A stretch of 64,000 nt of DNA from Pseudoips prasinana (Eukaryota > Arthropoda > Insecta > Lepidoptera > Nolidae). The stretch lies in NCBI GenBank assembly GCA_951640165.1, contig OX621242.1:22998001-23062000 (forward strand), given 5' to 3'. The position numbers were made by a program, and so were the translations under genes. A model generated the notes under the pieces. It had not been told where the DNA came from. It did not search any database and worked only from the letters and a program-made list of their open reading frames with translations. This document shows positions 21,376-31,664 of this stretch, one piece after another; position 1 is the first letter of the stretch; each line of letters starts with the position of its first letter.

Positions 21376-21495
21376 GTAGAAATACGATTAAACATAGGCT
21401 AGGATTTAATTACATTTATATTCATGAATAATTTACATTCAGTTTATTACGGCTCTTTTTAGCGTCAAGTATGAAGTCAAAAACGGTTTAAACGA

Positions 21496-22070
21496 TTGGG
21501 GTCGGAAGGTTTGGAACTGACGTGTTGTGAACTTGAAATGTCGAAGGGTTTAGTTGACTCCTCCTGTGACCAGAGGGCTTTCTTTGGCCAAAGAATACGC
21601 ATAGCTATTCAACTAGTAATACCGGCAGCCTTCTGGACAGGTACTCTCATGTATGTGGAATTAAATAAAATAACCATACCTATATTTCCTGTGTGTGGTA
21701 GAATCGGTTGGAATATGGGGTCCGAGTGCCCGCTCTCTTTATTGTCAAATTTCAAAGCATTTGGTTGACTTTTCCCGGGACCAGAGTGCTAACTATTTCT
21801 TTGGCCAAAGAATAAGCATTGCTATTCCACATAGTTATACTGCCAGCCTTCTGGGGACGTGCTTTCATGTGTGTGGAATTAAAAAGAAATAATCTTATAT
21901 TTCAACTGTTTGTGTTCGAATCGGTTACAACATGGGGTCCGAGTGCCCGCTCTTTCTTGGCAAATTTCAGAGCCTTTGGTTGACTTCTCCCAGGACCAGA
22001 CCGCTGACCGCTTCTTTGACCAAAGAATAAGCTTTTCAACGTGATCGTGCTGCCAGCCTTCTGAGCACAA
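21496..22070. repeat. three degenerate tandem units of about 213 bp
   Basis: The landmark TTGGTTGACT recurs at 21550, 21761 and 21976 (spacing 211 and 215). Each is followed by GACCAGAG/CC, TTTCTTTGGCCAAAGAATA and a CCAGCCTTCTGG-like segment, with GGGGTCCGAGTGCCCGCTCT before units 2 and 3. ORFs here (21496-21768, 21695-21892) follow the repeats and are not conserved between units. Confidence 0.8.
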
Positions 22071-22165
22071 TTTGGCCGTATACTTGGACGGCCTCAGTAT
22101 ATATCTGTATTAATTATTATAAAATATCTTTTGTCTCTTTGGGATAACTAGCACATTACCTACCA

Positions 22166-22358
22166 CCTGATCCCAAAGGCAGAGTTTGTACTATGGCAAC
22201 TAGACCACTATGTAGACATACATATACATTACTAAATACATACATATTATACATAAATTACACCCAGATACAGGACAAATAATCATGCTCATCAGACAAA
22301 GATTTCTTGGGGGTCGAACCCATGACCACTGGTTTAGCAGTAGTGACCCACTAACCAC
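22166..22358 (-). mobile_element. SINE family D
   Basis: On the minus strand: TGGTTAGTGGGTCACTACTG, GGGTTCGACCCCC (B-box-like), GATGAGCATGATTATTTGTC, TACAAACTCTGCCTTTGGG. The 138-codon minus ORF over it (22200-22616) is fortuitous. Confidence 0.6.
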
Positions 22359-22721
22359 TTTAGTATTTTTAGTTTTATTTTTAGATCTACTGTTGTTGTA
22401 TCCATGGTTAAGTTTATTCATAAGTTGACTTATATTACTGGGTAATGTAAAAATGTTTACATAATACATATTATGGTAAATATGAGATATAAAAAAAAAC
22501 TTCAATGTAAAGATGATGTCATTTGGTAACAATAGATAAATGAAAACAGTTCCCTCGTTTGGCAAGCGCTTATCATATGTTGACATAAAATATTTAACAC
22601 CTCGTATTGTCATCACTTTGCCGATTCACAATTTTTAACAAAACCATATCCAGTTTTAATTTATCTTTGTCACTGTTTTACTTTCAAAGTGAGGAAGTGA
22701 TTTCCGTTAACACCTGGGGCG
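22359..22721. other. no gene; AT-rich
   Basis: Nothing recognisable. Confidence 0.5.
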
Positions 22722-22860
22722 GCAATCAGTCTGCAGATGGGTGACCGCCAAAGCTTTATTTCTCCCCGTCTCCGTGCTTCGGAAGACTCGATAAGCAACC
22801 AGTCCTTGCTGATGTCATTAGACAACAGTCATTGAGACATATTAGATATCTAGTGAGACA
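22722..22860 (+). mobile_element. 5S-headed SINE, 5'-truncated
   Basis: Retains CAATCAGTCTGCAGATGGG then TGACCGCC, an exact match to the 5S rRNA GATGGGTGACCGCC motif. It continues with GTCTCCGTGCTTCGGAAG and GTCATTAGACAACAGTCATT of the family body. Confidence 0.7.
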
Positions 22861-22944
22861 CCGCAGAAATCCGAAATTATATTTTAAAACTAATTATACC
22901 CCGATAACGATTAGTAACATACAAATTTAAATGAAGCAAAACCG

Positions 22945-23080
22945 GTACCCCCTTTTGCGCCATGTCCCAGATGGTCGGGAAACGTACCCTGGGAGGGCTC
23001 TGGATTGCCCTCCCCTATAGCCGACTCCTGCCAGTCCGGTAGAGCGACTGCGCGCCATAAACAGATCGCTGTCATCCCGT
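22945..23080 (-). mobile_element. R1 LINE 3'UTR fragment
   Basis: The inverse of 13310-13430: TTTTGCGCCATGTCCCAGAT, ACCCTGGGAGGGCTCTGG, CGACTCCTGCCAGTCCGGT and ACAGATCGCTGTC. Confidence 0.75.
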
Positions 23081-23489
23081 TTACTAAATAAACTAATCAT
23101 CACTTGCATTACTGACTCCAATACCGAACTATATTATAAGCCTTATATTAAAACTTCAATTCAACGAGTCATATTGGATGTTTACAAAACTACCAGACAG
23201 CTAATCTTGTTATGCGGTACTCAAACAGAGTAAACAAACGTTTTGTGTGAAACGACCTAAGTGTGATAACCATCGTACACGATGAGCTAATTTTCTCATT
23301 ATAATAACTTGTTGCTTACATTTTGAATGTTGTGTTTAGCTACTATAAAAGTAGGATCATTTACTCTTTTGTTTTCTTTTAAAATTTAAGTGTTTAAGAG
23401 CGTAGAGGTAATGCACTCTACGAGAAACCTGACATGACAAGGACTTTGAAAGAAGAATCTTTAAGTACAATAATAATATCATGGGTCTC
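23081..23489. other. no gene
   Basis: AT-rich. Overlapping ORFs at 23357-23679 run into the repeat at 23490. Confidence 0.5.
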
Positions 23490-23606
23490 TTTTTTATATC
23501 AGCGGGCGGGAAACGAGCAAGTGGGTCACCTGATGGAAACTGATCACCGCCGCCCATGGTCACTCGCAACACCAGAGGAGTCGCGGGTGCGTTGCCGGCC
23601 TGTGAG
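23490..23606 (-). repeat. LINE 3'-end repeat J
   Basis: Minus-strand sense: CAGGCCGGCAACGCACC, CTCTGGTGTTGCGAGTGACC, CATCAGGTGACCCACTTG, CGTTTCCCGCCCGC, TATAAAAAA. Confidence 0.6.
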
Positions 23607-23689
23607 AGTCAGCAAACAAAACACTTATTTGCTGACCCTTCCCCCCACCCCGATGATTATAAATGTTAGTTATTATTAAGAAATGTCTT

Positions 23690-23830
23690 CTGTAAGGTGG
23701 AGGTACTTCCCCAGTCGGGCTGCTCTTTGAGCGAATGAACGCTATACCCTGCTTCTCTTAAAAGTCTCTTACTAGACTGCTGTCCCTTATAAAGTGCTTT
23801 AGTAACAAGCGACTTGAATTTTTCAGATAT
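23690..23830 (-). other. open frame, LINE-like or exon-like
   Basis: The minus frame is open for about 48 codons: KFKSLVTKALYKGQQSS, KRLLREAGYSVHSLKEQPDW. The FKSLV..AL start resembles the last residues of jockey-type LINE ORFs, but the remainder does not. No ATG, no clear splice sites. Confidence 0.2.
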
Positions 23831-24236
23831 TTATCTATATTCTCATTCGGTATCAAAATACAATGTCGAACCTACATTTTAACTAACGTAATAAACGAAA
23901 TCGTTAATTCTAGTGCAGTAGACGATTATAGTTTTATAATGAAACAGCTCCCATAGGAATCCTACCTACCTATAGAATTAAAGGTCAACCGCAACAGCAA
24001 ACATTAGTGGCGTCGAGCACGTCGCAATAGCATTTAATATTATTTCCCACATCAAACACCTGATAAATAATAACTTTGAAGTTCATGTAGTTAAGTCAGG
24101 GCCGGGCTTAGCGGGACCAAGGCACGTGTACACGGTGCCAGAATCAGACTAAAACTCTGGTTACTTCAAAATACATCGACTGGTATAAATATTTAATTAT
24201 AATACTAACAATAACAAACATACTAATATGTATATT

Positions 24237-24283
24237 AATTATTTTCGTTTTAAAGTAGACTTAACATTAAAACGAAAATAATT
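24237..24283. repeat. perfect hairpin, 17-bp arms
   Basis: Arms AATTATTTTCGTTTTAA and its exact complement, with a 13-nt loop. Confidence 0.85.
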
Positions 24284-24324
24284 TAGTAATTAAAAATAGT
24301 ATTTAAGTCACAATCTTCAGGTAG

Positions 24325-24480
24325 TGTGCCCAAAAGCTGGCAACATTACCTAGTTGTATAGCCAAGCTGATACGCTGGCTGAGGTACACCCCAGCCCTTG
24401 GGTCACCTGAAGTTTCGACAAGGAGACTGGACAAGTTCTTTAAAAATGTTCGTGTGACTGAACTGGTATTGTCTATCTAA
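24325..24480 (+). CDS. possible terminal exon
   Basis: After a 3' splice site candidate (CTTCAGGTAG|TGTGCC) the frame is open for 51 codons: CAQKLATLPSCIAKL, IRWLRYTPALGSPEV, STRRLDKFFKNVRV, TELVLSI, then TAA at 24478-24480. A poly(A) signal AATAAA follows at 24576-24581. Amino-acid and codon composition look protein-like. No family recognised. Phase 0 joins correctly to the exon candidate ending at 21375. Alternatives are a processed fragment or a coding-like repeat. Confidence 0.3.
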   Translation, partial: CAQKLATLPSCIAKLIRWLRYTPALGSPEVSTRRLDKFFKNVRVTELVLSI

Positions 24481-24575
24481 CAGGAAACAATTAAATTTAC
24501 TATCAATATAAAAGAAGAGAAAATTGGAATTTAACTAACATACAAAAATGTATCCAATATGACAATGAGATCTTC

Positions 24576-24581
24576 AATAAA
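24576..24581 (+). terminator. poly(A) signal AATAAA
   Basis: Canonical hexamer 95 bp after the stop codon at 24480. It is followed by a small near-palindrome (AACCATGGG / CCCATGGTT, 24580-24608). Confidence 0.3.
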
Positions 24582-24608
24582 CCATGGGGAGGTAGGTGCC
24601 CATGGTTT

Positions 24609-25504
24609 GTTGAAGTTTGGTTGAAAGTTTCCCCATGTTATAATTTTCACGCATAGTTCTGTGATAAGCTTACATTAACAAGTTTAGACTTTAATTTAGG
24701 CCGTTTCTTTATTATAGGTAATATTTCCTTGATATTCGTCTTGGATATTATTTATCGTACACTGTCACTTATATATTACACTTTACACTTATATTCACCA
24801 TAAAATTTATGATGGGGTATTTTAAATTCCATCGTACAAAATATACCCACGAATAAAGAATTAATGGCAATAATTTTAATACTAACATTAAAAAACCTAA
24901 CCATATAAAAATATAGCATTAGGTAAGTAATATCAGTGATGTTGGCCTCTAGTAGAAATGAGTCCGGCTCTGTGCCAGATTGAACATTATTAGATTCACA
25001 AAGCACGTGAAATAATCGTCACGTGGCATTCTCACATGTCACCGTTGCGGTGGCAATACATGTTTAAAGTAATTGAAGGTTTAAAAATAACAAAATTACT
25101 ACGCTAAGATGTTTGTAGTGCAGTAAACACGCTATCTGATAGCAATTGCCACAATTACATTAATAAAAATAAATATTAAACAGATCCGTTATTCTCTCAA
25201 CAGACTATGGACCCAGGTTAGATCCAAAGAGACATGAGTATATGGGGTTACATTCCCAAATCAGAAAAAAAGTAGGTTAAAATCTTGGGCACTTAATAAA
25301 GATTTTAGATGTACAGAAGGTTCACTTTGTCTAAACACTTTAGTGAATACTAACTCTTGATGCTACGCAATAAACTACAATCTTGGTCCGTGTATAACTT
25401 CTTTTACTTAAAGTACGGACACTCTAGGACGCATAAAAGTTTCCTTTGCTCTGACTATTTCAGGATCGCTATGTATGTATATCTGACGTTTTTAATTATG
25501 TATT
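24609..25504. other. no gene; AT-rich
   Basis: Nothing recognisable. Confidence 0.5.
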
Positions 25505-25893
25505 CACACACGGCAAATCGTCGGCATCCCAAACTAAGCAGAGCTTGTACTATAGAAATCAGTTAACTTATATCCTACATATAATACTTTTATTTTGTTA
25601 ATACATACTTATATACATAGTTTTAATTTATTTATGTATATAATTTACTTTTTCGTAGATTTAGTTTTTATTTCTAATGTAGGTAGTTACGTATATTCAT
25701 AAGTTTATTTAGGTTATTTAATTGGTTGATATGTTTATTAATAAATAACACTTGTGTAAATCGAAAAATTTTAATATACATCATTACAAAAAGACATGTT
25801 CTTGCATACAAATATTTGTCCTGTGTGGGAGTCGAACCCACGACCTGCGACATGAAAAGCAAGCATTTACCAACCACGCCAACTGGCCCTTCT
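25505..25893 (-). mobile_element. SINE family C, interrupted or expanded
   Basis: The head on the minus strand has GTTGGCGTGGTTGGTAAATG and B box GGTTCGACTCC (about 25830-25840). The 3' end (CCCAAACTAAGCAGAGCTTG) is at about 25528-25547. The middle is longer and more AT-rich than in the 53220 copy. Confidence 0.65.
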
Positions 25894-26023
25894 GATACTG
25901 TGGTGGCAAACGCGCTGATTATGTTGTAGCTTGGCATCAAAATTTTCGTTTGAATTAAGCTACTCTTTGGTCATAATGCTCCTTAATTAGAGATCTACAA
26001 AGAAGACCGTGGAAATGCGGTCC

Positions 26024-26071
26024 TACTTTTCGGCGACGAGTATGATATGTCGTACTCGTCGACCGAAAGTA
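26024..26071. repeat. hairpin, 22-bp arms
   Basis: TACTTTTCGGCGACGAGTATGA pairs imperfectly with 26050-26071 across a 4-nt loop. Confidence 0.7.
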
Positions 26072-26109
26072 TGGCCGCGAACGTAGTTTTTAATAACCTT
26101 GACTTGTTC

Positions 26110-26280
26110 TTAGTAAGTCGTGATCTCGTCGTCCGGATCGTCTAAGACGTTTCTAGGACGGCGTTGCTTACGGGAGAGGACACTCGGGATGTTTTTGACA
26201 GCTGCGACCAGCAAGAGGCTTATGACGATATACATAAAACCTCTATAACCTAGCCAGATATATATCGTGTGGTAATACAT
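26110..26280 (-). CDS. small ORF, 56 residues, membrane-anchor or signal-like
   Basis: The minus frame from ATG 26280 to TAA 26110 reads MYYHTIYIWLGYRGF, MYIVISLLLVAAV, KNIPSVLSRKQRRPR, NVLDDPDDEITTY. A second ATG at 26235 would give a 41-residue form starting exactly at the hydrophobic stretch, which resembles a signal peptide or membrane anchor. It is followed by a basic RKQRRPR cluster and an acidic C-terminus. The segment is clearly GC-richer than its flanks and matches no repeat that I know. The start contexts are weak (pyrimidine at -3). It may be an exon of a larger gene or a mobile-element relic. Confidence 0.27.
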   Translation of the reverse strand: MYYHTIYIWLGYRGFMYIVISLLLVAAVKNIPSVLSRKQRRPRNVLDDPDDEITTY

Positions 26281-26926
26281 ATAATAAAAATTTTTGGTGT
26301 TTTAGGAAAGTTAAAGGTAAGTTTACATTGTAATATGTGGAGATAAATAAAAAAAAATGTATTTATATTTGCAAATGATCCCTATCCAAATGACGTTGCT
26401 GCGTCATTAGATCTCGAAACAAAATAAAAAAAATCTTTTATTTACTTCGATTATTTAATATCGTGTTATTTTTTCTTAATTTTAATCATGATCATTATAA
26501 CGAAACGATTAATTTCGTCATTTAAAACAAATCACCACTAGTCTAAGAATTTGACGTGCAGAATTTCGAAGATCAAAATCGCAGAAACATTTCGCTACAT
26601 CTGAACAATACGGGAAACACCTATAAAGCTTGTGACGCACACAAACCTAATTAACTACAATTTGTTAGCGCATGATGTAGTGAATTGCTATTATGTAATA
26701 CTGGACTTCTAATACTACTGCAATGAACATACGTAGTCGAAGAATAATAATTTTCCTTTTTTTGTGTTTAGTTTGATTTATAAGAACACTTATATAACTT
26801 AGACGCGGGTGTGATAAGTGGTAACAAGTGTCATTTGAAATTCTGAACTCTGTCACCTATTGAGAGCCACCATGTATCCGATTTCTCAGGCTTCTGACAA
26901 TTCCTAACAATCTTTCATTGACTATC
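26281..26926. other. no gene; AT-rich
   Basis: Nothing recognisable. Confidence 0.5.
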
Positions 26927-27338
26927 GATTGGTCTATTGCTCTAGTGGTTAGTGACCTTGAATGCTGAGCCAGTAGTTGTGTGTTCAACCCAGGACATGT
27001 ATTTGTGTCACCGTCATCATCATATCAGCCGAAAGACGCCCATTGCTGGACTAAGGTCCCCCAAAGACCTACGCAATTGGCGATCTTGCGCTACCCGCAA
27101 CCAGCGGCTTCCAGCGTCTCTAACAAGATCATCGGTTTATTTGAGTATCTCACTGCGAAACTGTATGCCAAGTTGCCAAGCGTGGCGTTTACGGCAAATC
27201 CCCACAACTAATTTTTGTGTGATGAGCACTTAATAGTTCTGTGTCTTAGGGTTATTTATCTATAATACGTATCTATGGTAAGTTTTTGGTTGCCATGTAC
27301 ACCTCTGCCTAGTTTGGGATCAGATCACAGTGTGTTAG
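26927..27338 (+). mobile_element. SINE family D with nested LINE fragment
   Basis: The head (GGTCTATTGCTCTAGTGG, GCTGAGCCAGTAG, CCCAGGACATGTATTTGTGTC) is interrupted at 27013-27208 and resumes with TTTGTGTGATGAGCAC and CCTCTGCCTAGTTTGGGATC. Confidence 0.65.
27013..27208 (-). pseudogene. RTE-like LINE 3' fragment, nested
   Basis: Begins (plus strand) CATCATCATATCAGCCGAAA and contains ACGCCCATTGCTGGACTAAG and CGCAACCAGCGGCTTCCAGC. Its last part (GCCAAGCGTGGCGTTTACGG) matches repeat B, so it may be a mosaic. Confidence 0.6.
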
Positions 27339-27640
27339 TTTTCCCAAGATAGACGCTCGAAAAGATATACTAACTTACATACCTATTATACGTTCCTAAC
27401 ATTTATTCTATAAACGAGTATCAGTGATATATTTAAACACGATAAAATAAATAGGATTGAGACAGAAAGCCAATTATAAAACACGTTCTCGTTTTGATTA
27501 CATTTTTAACTACTTAGTAAGTAATACCAAAAAGTCGTGATGAAACGGACTGTTTTAATTACCTACTTATTTAATGATTTAGAGTTCCGTATATACACCC
27601 AAAAAATTGTGAATCCAGTTGTCAATACAGCTGACATTTA
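27339..27640. other. no gene; AT-rich
   Basis: Nothing recognisable. Confidence 0.5.
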
Positions 27641-27818
27641 TCCTACTAATATTATAAATGCGAAAGTTTGTGAGTATGGATGGATGTATGGATGTTTGTA
27701 ACTCTTTCACGCCATAACTATCGAATGCATTTTGATGAAACTTTGTATATACATCCGAATAACACATAGGCAATAATTTATAAAGTTTAACACGGGTAAG
27801 ACCGCGGGGCACAGCTAG
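27641..27818 (+). mobile_element. Helitron-like element, complete ends
   Basis: 178 bp. Starts TCCTACTAATATTATAAATG after host A (27640) and ends GGGGCACAGCTAG before host T (27819). No coding content. Confidence 0.75.
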
Positions 27819-28269
27819 TTACAAATAAATAGTAACCACGTTAAGAGTGATAATAAACTGTAGGCAAAATAAACCAATTCTAACTAAAGGAATACAGATT
27901 TGGTTTTATTTAGAGGAAAATGAGGGTTCAATAAATCTAATTACACCTAACTAATTGTGACGTATCAATTTTTTTAGCAACAGCTAACAACAAACCAGAC
28001 ACGACAGATGAGAAAAAATAGACAGATTTTCAGCATTACAACAAATAAGAAACTTCTCGCGGCACCCTCGGTGCACAAATACGAGTCGCGCTTGTTACTC
28101 TCTAAGCCTAGGCAGAAGTCTGCTGGACGGCCTAAACAATTGGGTGGCATGGGTGATCATTAACCATATAAAAATTCTAAAATTAGTTACGGGTATCTGA
28201 CTTCTAATAGGTCTTTTACTGATAATTACTGAATACATTAATGCTATCATTATGAAAAGGAAAGACCGA
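27819..28269. other. no gene; 5S-SINE tail remnant at about 28110-28165
   Basis: GCCTAGGCAGAAGTCTGCTG and GACGGCCTAAACAATT align with the tail of the 5S-headed SINE. The plus frame through 28030-28160 is open but is explained by that repeat. Confidence 0.45.
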
Positions 28270-28510
28270 TCATCATGTCAGCCGAAAGACGTCCACCGTT
28301 GGTCAAAAGCCTCCTCGACTATTGACCAACACTGCTCCCAATGATGGGAGGATATACCATAATTGACCCGTGAGACACGGGTTGGCAATCACAGTACGAT
28401 GGTATACTCCCGCTGCTGCCCGTTCTCTGGTAGGTATTTCTTTGGGACGACTTCAAGGCTCCCACGGATTCAGATGGGGTGTTGTTATTCTTCGCCGTCA
28501 CCACATACGA
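28270..28510 (-). repeat. LINE-tail repeat B
   Basis: Begins (plus) CATCATGTCAGCCGAAAGAC and contains GGGAGGATATACCATAATTG, GCTGCTGCCCGTTCTCTGGT and TGGGACGACTTC. Confidence 0.6.
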
Positions 28511-28801
28511 CCATCTAGATTCCGACCACATATAAAATATTATAGACTGAACTGTCTGATCTGAACTACTGACCTGTACTTACCAACACACGGAGGACTG
28601 TGATGTGAAGTTGTCTTTTTTTCTTGTTAGTAATTTCATGTTATTAAAAAATAAAATCGCCTATAAGACTGTATGTGTGAAATCATGTAAATTAAAACTA
28701 CGACAACGAGAGAGCCACAGCCTTTTGTGGAGTGTTTTACTTATAGTATAAATTATATTAAGTTCTTTCTTGGTAACAATCGTATAAATATTATTATGAT
28801 A

Positions 28802-29059
28802 GACGATCACCGTAGCCTAGTTGGTAGTGTTCCTGCCTACGAAGCTGGTGATCCTGGGTTCGAATCCCGGTAAGTGCAAATATTTGTGTGATGAGCACGA
28901 ATATTTGTTTCTGAGTCATGGATGTTTTTCTATGTATTTAAGTATTTATCTATCTATATAAGTATGTATATCGTCGCCTGGTATCCATAGTACAAGCTTT
29001 GCTTAGTTTGGGGCTAGGATGATCTGTGTGACATTGTCCCTAGATATTATTATTATTAT
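28802..29059 (+). mobile_element. tRNA-derived SINE, family A
   Basis: A full-length copy: A box TAGCCTAGTTGG, B box GGTTCGAATCC at 28857-28867, and an (ATT)n end. Confidence 0.88.
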
Positions 29060-29440
29060 ATCGGTCTAGCGGTAGAGTGTTGAACCGCAGATAATGAGGA
29101 CCTGGGTTCAAATCCGGGGTCGGCCTAAAAAGTGTTTTGCTCGGAGTCTGGGTGTTAGTGGTATCACACCCCCGTGCCTCGGAGTGCACGTAAAGCTGTC
29201 GGTGCGGTGCCTGACCTCTTTCCGACCATGTCGTTAGTAGTCCCATCGGATCATGAGAGTGATGGAATAGAAAGTGCTCTTGTGTTTTGTGCACACACTT
29301 GTGTACTATAATATGTCCAGCGCAGATAGCTAATCTCCATTGAGACTGGCCGCCGTGGCCGAAATCGACCAGGAGGACATTTTTATAATATCTCCCAAAT
29401 CCCAATGCAGTTCGCATTCGGATTTTATACACAAACCCAA
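29060..29440 (+). mobile_element. tRNA-derived SINE, family E
   Basis: The tRNA-like head has TCGGTCTAGCGGTAGAG (A box) and GGTTCAAATCC (B box, about 29105-29115). A long body follows, with GCTCGGAGTCTGGGTG, CCCATCGGATCATGAGAGTG and GCCGCCGTGGCCGAAATCG. A head fragment in reverse is at 41446. Confidence 0.7.
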
Positions 29441-29921
29441 AAATAAATAGTAAAATCTGAACATAACATTTACAACTTACTTTATTTACTTAATATTCGG
29501 GGATGTTAATGCATAAAGAATGAAAATTCGAAGGTTCGCCCGTGAGGTCACCTACATACTTCGAGGCACAATTGCTGGTCATGGCCGCACCGAGACCTCA
29601 TATCCGACGATTCTTCATGCAAGTTATAGGCTTAAGCGATTCCTAAATAAAACTAAAATATATTAATATGTATGTTGTTTAGTATGAGTAAGTTTGCTAC
29701 TATAAATTTACTACATTTATAGTAGCAAACTTCTATCAACATTCACAATGATATATTGCTAAGAACTGTTAATCTATGAACTACTACTTACTTACTTATC
29801 TTAAGTAAGTAACTACTACTTACTATGTTCCCGTTATACGGACTTGCCTCTTCAATCGAACACTACAGCACCAACTTAACTTAACTCATCATTGGATACA
29901 CTTGTACTACGAAAGGACCCT
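29441..29921. other. no gene; contains a hairpin
   Basis: A perfect hairpin lies at 29690-29732. Short CTTACTTA/TAAGTAAG tracts at 29785-29825 also self-pair. Confidence 0.5.
29690..29732. repeat. perfect hairpin, 18-bp arms, 7-nt loop
   Basis: AAGTTTGCTACTATAAAT pairs exactly with 29715-29732. Confidence 0.9.
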
Positions 29922-30153
29922 TCATCATCATCATCATATCAACCGATAGGAGTTCACAGCTGGACAAAGGCCTCCCCCAAGGATCTCCACAATGGCCGGT
30001 ATTGTGCTGCCCGCATCCAGTGGCACCTCGCGACCCTTGCAAGATCGCCGGTCCACCTTATAGGGGCCTGCCCACGCTGCGTCTTCCGGTTCGTGGTCGC
30101 CACTCGAGAACATTTCTGCCTCAGCGGCCGTCGGTTAAACGAGCTATGTGAAA
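29922..30153 (-). pseudogene. RTE-like LINE ORF C-terminus and 3' end
   Basis: The least decayed copy of this family here. The minus sense reads segments resembling EWRPRTGRR, SVGRP, RWT, RSCKG and GWSGEAFVQL, and ends in (GATGAT)n at 29923-29938. These C-terminal motifs are typical of RTE-like LINEs in Lepidoptera. Confidence 0.7.
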
Positions 30154-30696
30154 CTTAACAAACCATGCAGTCTCCGAACAAATATCACGGTAAATAACTA
30201 AAAACAACATTTATTTACAAGCTTTGAATCCAATCGTACATTTTGTCAGATTGTCCTAAATGTTTATCATATCATTTTTTTGTCAGGTGCTAATAATACC
30301 TACTGTTGTAAAGAACGTAGAACCGACATCAACTTTGATTTATAACAATCGAATTCAACTATTTCTATCAATCCTCATATGATTACAATAGTTTCACAAA
30401 CAACAGAGAAGTAGCGTAACATACCGGGAAGTGGGGTGAATTGAATTCAAAGACTGGTTAGAAACGGGACAAAAATTAAGCTAATATATTATTATAATAT
30501 ATTTACACCTGCTTTCTATACTCCCCGTTTTGCAGTTACATATACTCGTACAACATACAGTAATCTTTGTTAACTCCATTGTTCACCTCCTGTTTCGATG
30601 AAGTTGCAACATTGTTGTATATAAGTATGATTATACTCGTACCCAAAAATATTATTGTTATACACAAAAATATTGAGCGATTAATAGCCTAATATA
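30154..30696. other. no gene; AT-rich
   Basis: Nothing recognisable. Confidence 0.5.
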
Positions 30697-31091
30697 TACA
30701 ACATGTAACGTAATTAACGCACACCCTCAAACACCCCAATTAGAATATTATGTTGTAATCATAATACATACACTGATTTTTATATTTAACATGTATATGC
30801 GTTGTTATCTACTAAATTAGTTTCTTGGAATAAAGTTTATTTTCTCTTATTTTGTATTGAATTATGGAATTTGTATGAATACAAATAAAACTGCGACTTT
30901 AAAAGTCTTATTACTTTGACTTCTGGTCCTTTTTTGTTTTGACTGTACAGGGTTAATATGACAATAATTTCCGTAGTTTTAATTATTTTGGAAAAATATT
31001 ATATCTATATTAAAAATGATATAAATCGATTCAGTAAACGATTCTGAACAAACTACTTTCAGGGTGTGCGTTAATTAAGTTACATGTTGTA
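30697..31091. mobile_element. 395-bp TIR element, non-coding
   Basis: The two ends are inverted repeats of about 33 bp (TACAACATGTAACGTAATTA then ACGCACACCCT) with a single mismatch (G versus T). TATA-type sequence on both sides fits a TA target duplication. The interior is AT-rich without an ORF. A partial end (GTGTACACCCTCAAAA) may occur near 36961. Confidence 0.8.
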
Positions 31092-31664
31092 TATGGTAAA
31101 AAAAAATGTTAAAAAAGAACATTCAAGTTAAATGACCAACTTGGACATTGGTCAAAAAGATTTAAATTATTTTTTTAATAATATATCTTTATTTGCCATA
31201 CATACATGTTCGGCATCAATCGCTAATCGTTTATAACTCATGCCAAAACTTATATAGACGGCACACAAGCGACGAGCAAGACAATCTGTAAATAAGTATT
31301 CAAGCAAACAGACGTAACACACACGTCATTATGAAATTATCCTTCATAACGACACAATAATCTTGCTCGCAGTCTTTGTACTAAAGAAACATATATGTCA
31401 TATTAATGTAAACAATCATATATCTACCACGTAAGTATCTTTTCTTATCCAATGTGCTTGTGCTACATTACATTACGAATAATCTCACCTAATGGTAAGC
31501 AAAGTTACGTTTTCGTCCCATCGCTACAGACAGGACGAAACAGGAACAATGAGAGGGTTCTAGGCACAATTAAATTCCTAAACTTATTTTAACAAAAGAA
31601 ATAAAATAAGAAGAACTAGAAAAAACTAGTTTCTCTGTTTAAACATAGATTTAATCTAATGAGG
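31092..31664. other. no gene; AT-rich
   Basis: Nothing recognisable. Confidence 0.5.

Noticed and set aside
22200..22616. 138-codon minus-strand ORF
   Set aside because: It spans a SINE-D and AT-rich flank; composition is Ile/Tyr/Leu-rich noise.
28030..28165. An attractive 42-codon open frame after an acceptor-like CAG
   Set aside because: Its second half aligns with the tail of the 5S-headed SINE, so the coding look is accidental. It also warns against over-trusting the other short exon calls.
28802..28880. Functional tRNA genes (here and at other SINE heads)
   Set aside because: A and B boxes are present, but acceptor stems do not pair, and each head is fused to the same SINE body.
29040..29432. 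130-codon minus-strand ORF
   Set aside because: It lies entirely across SINE-A tail and SINE-E.
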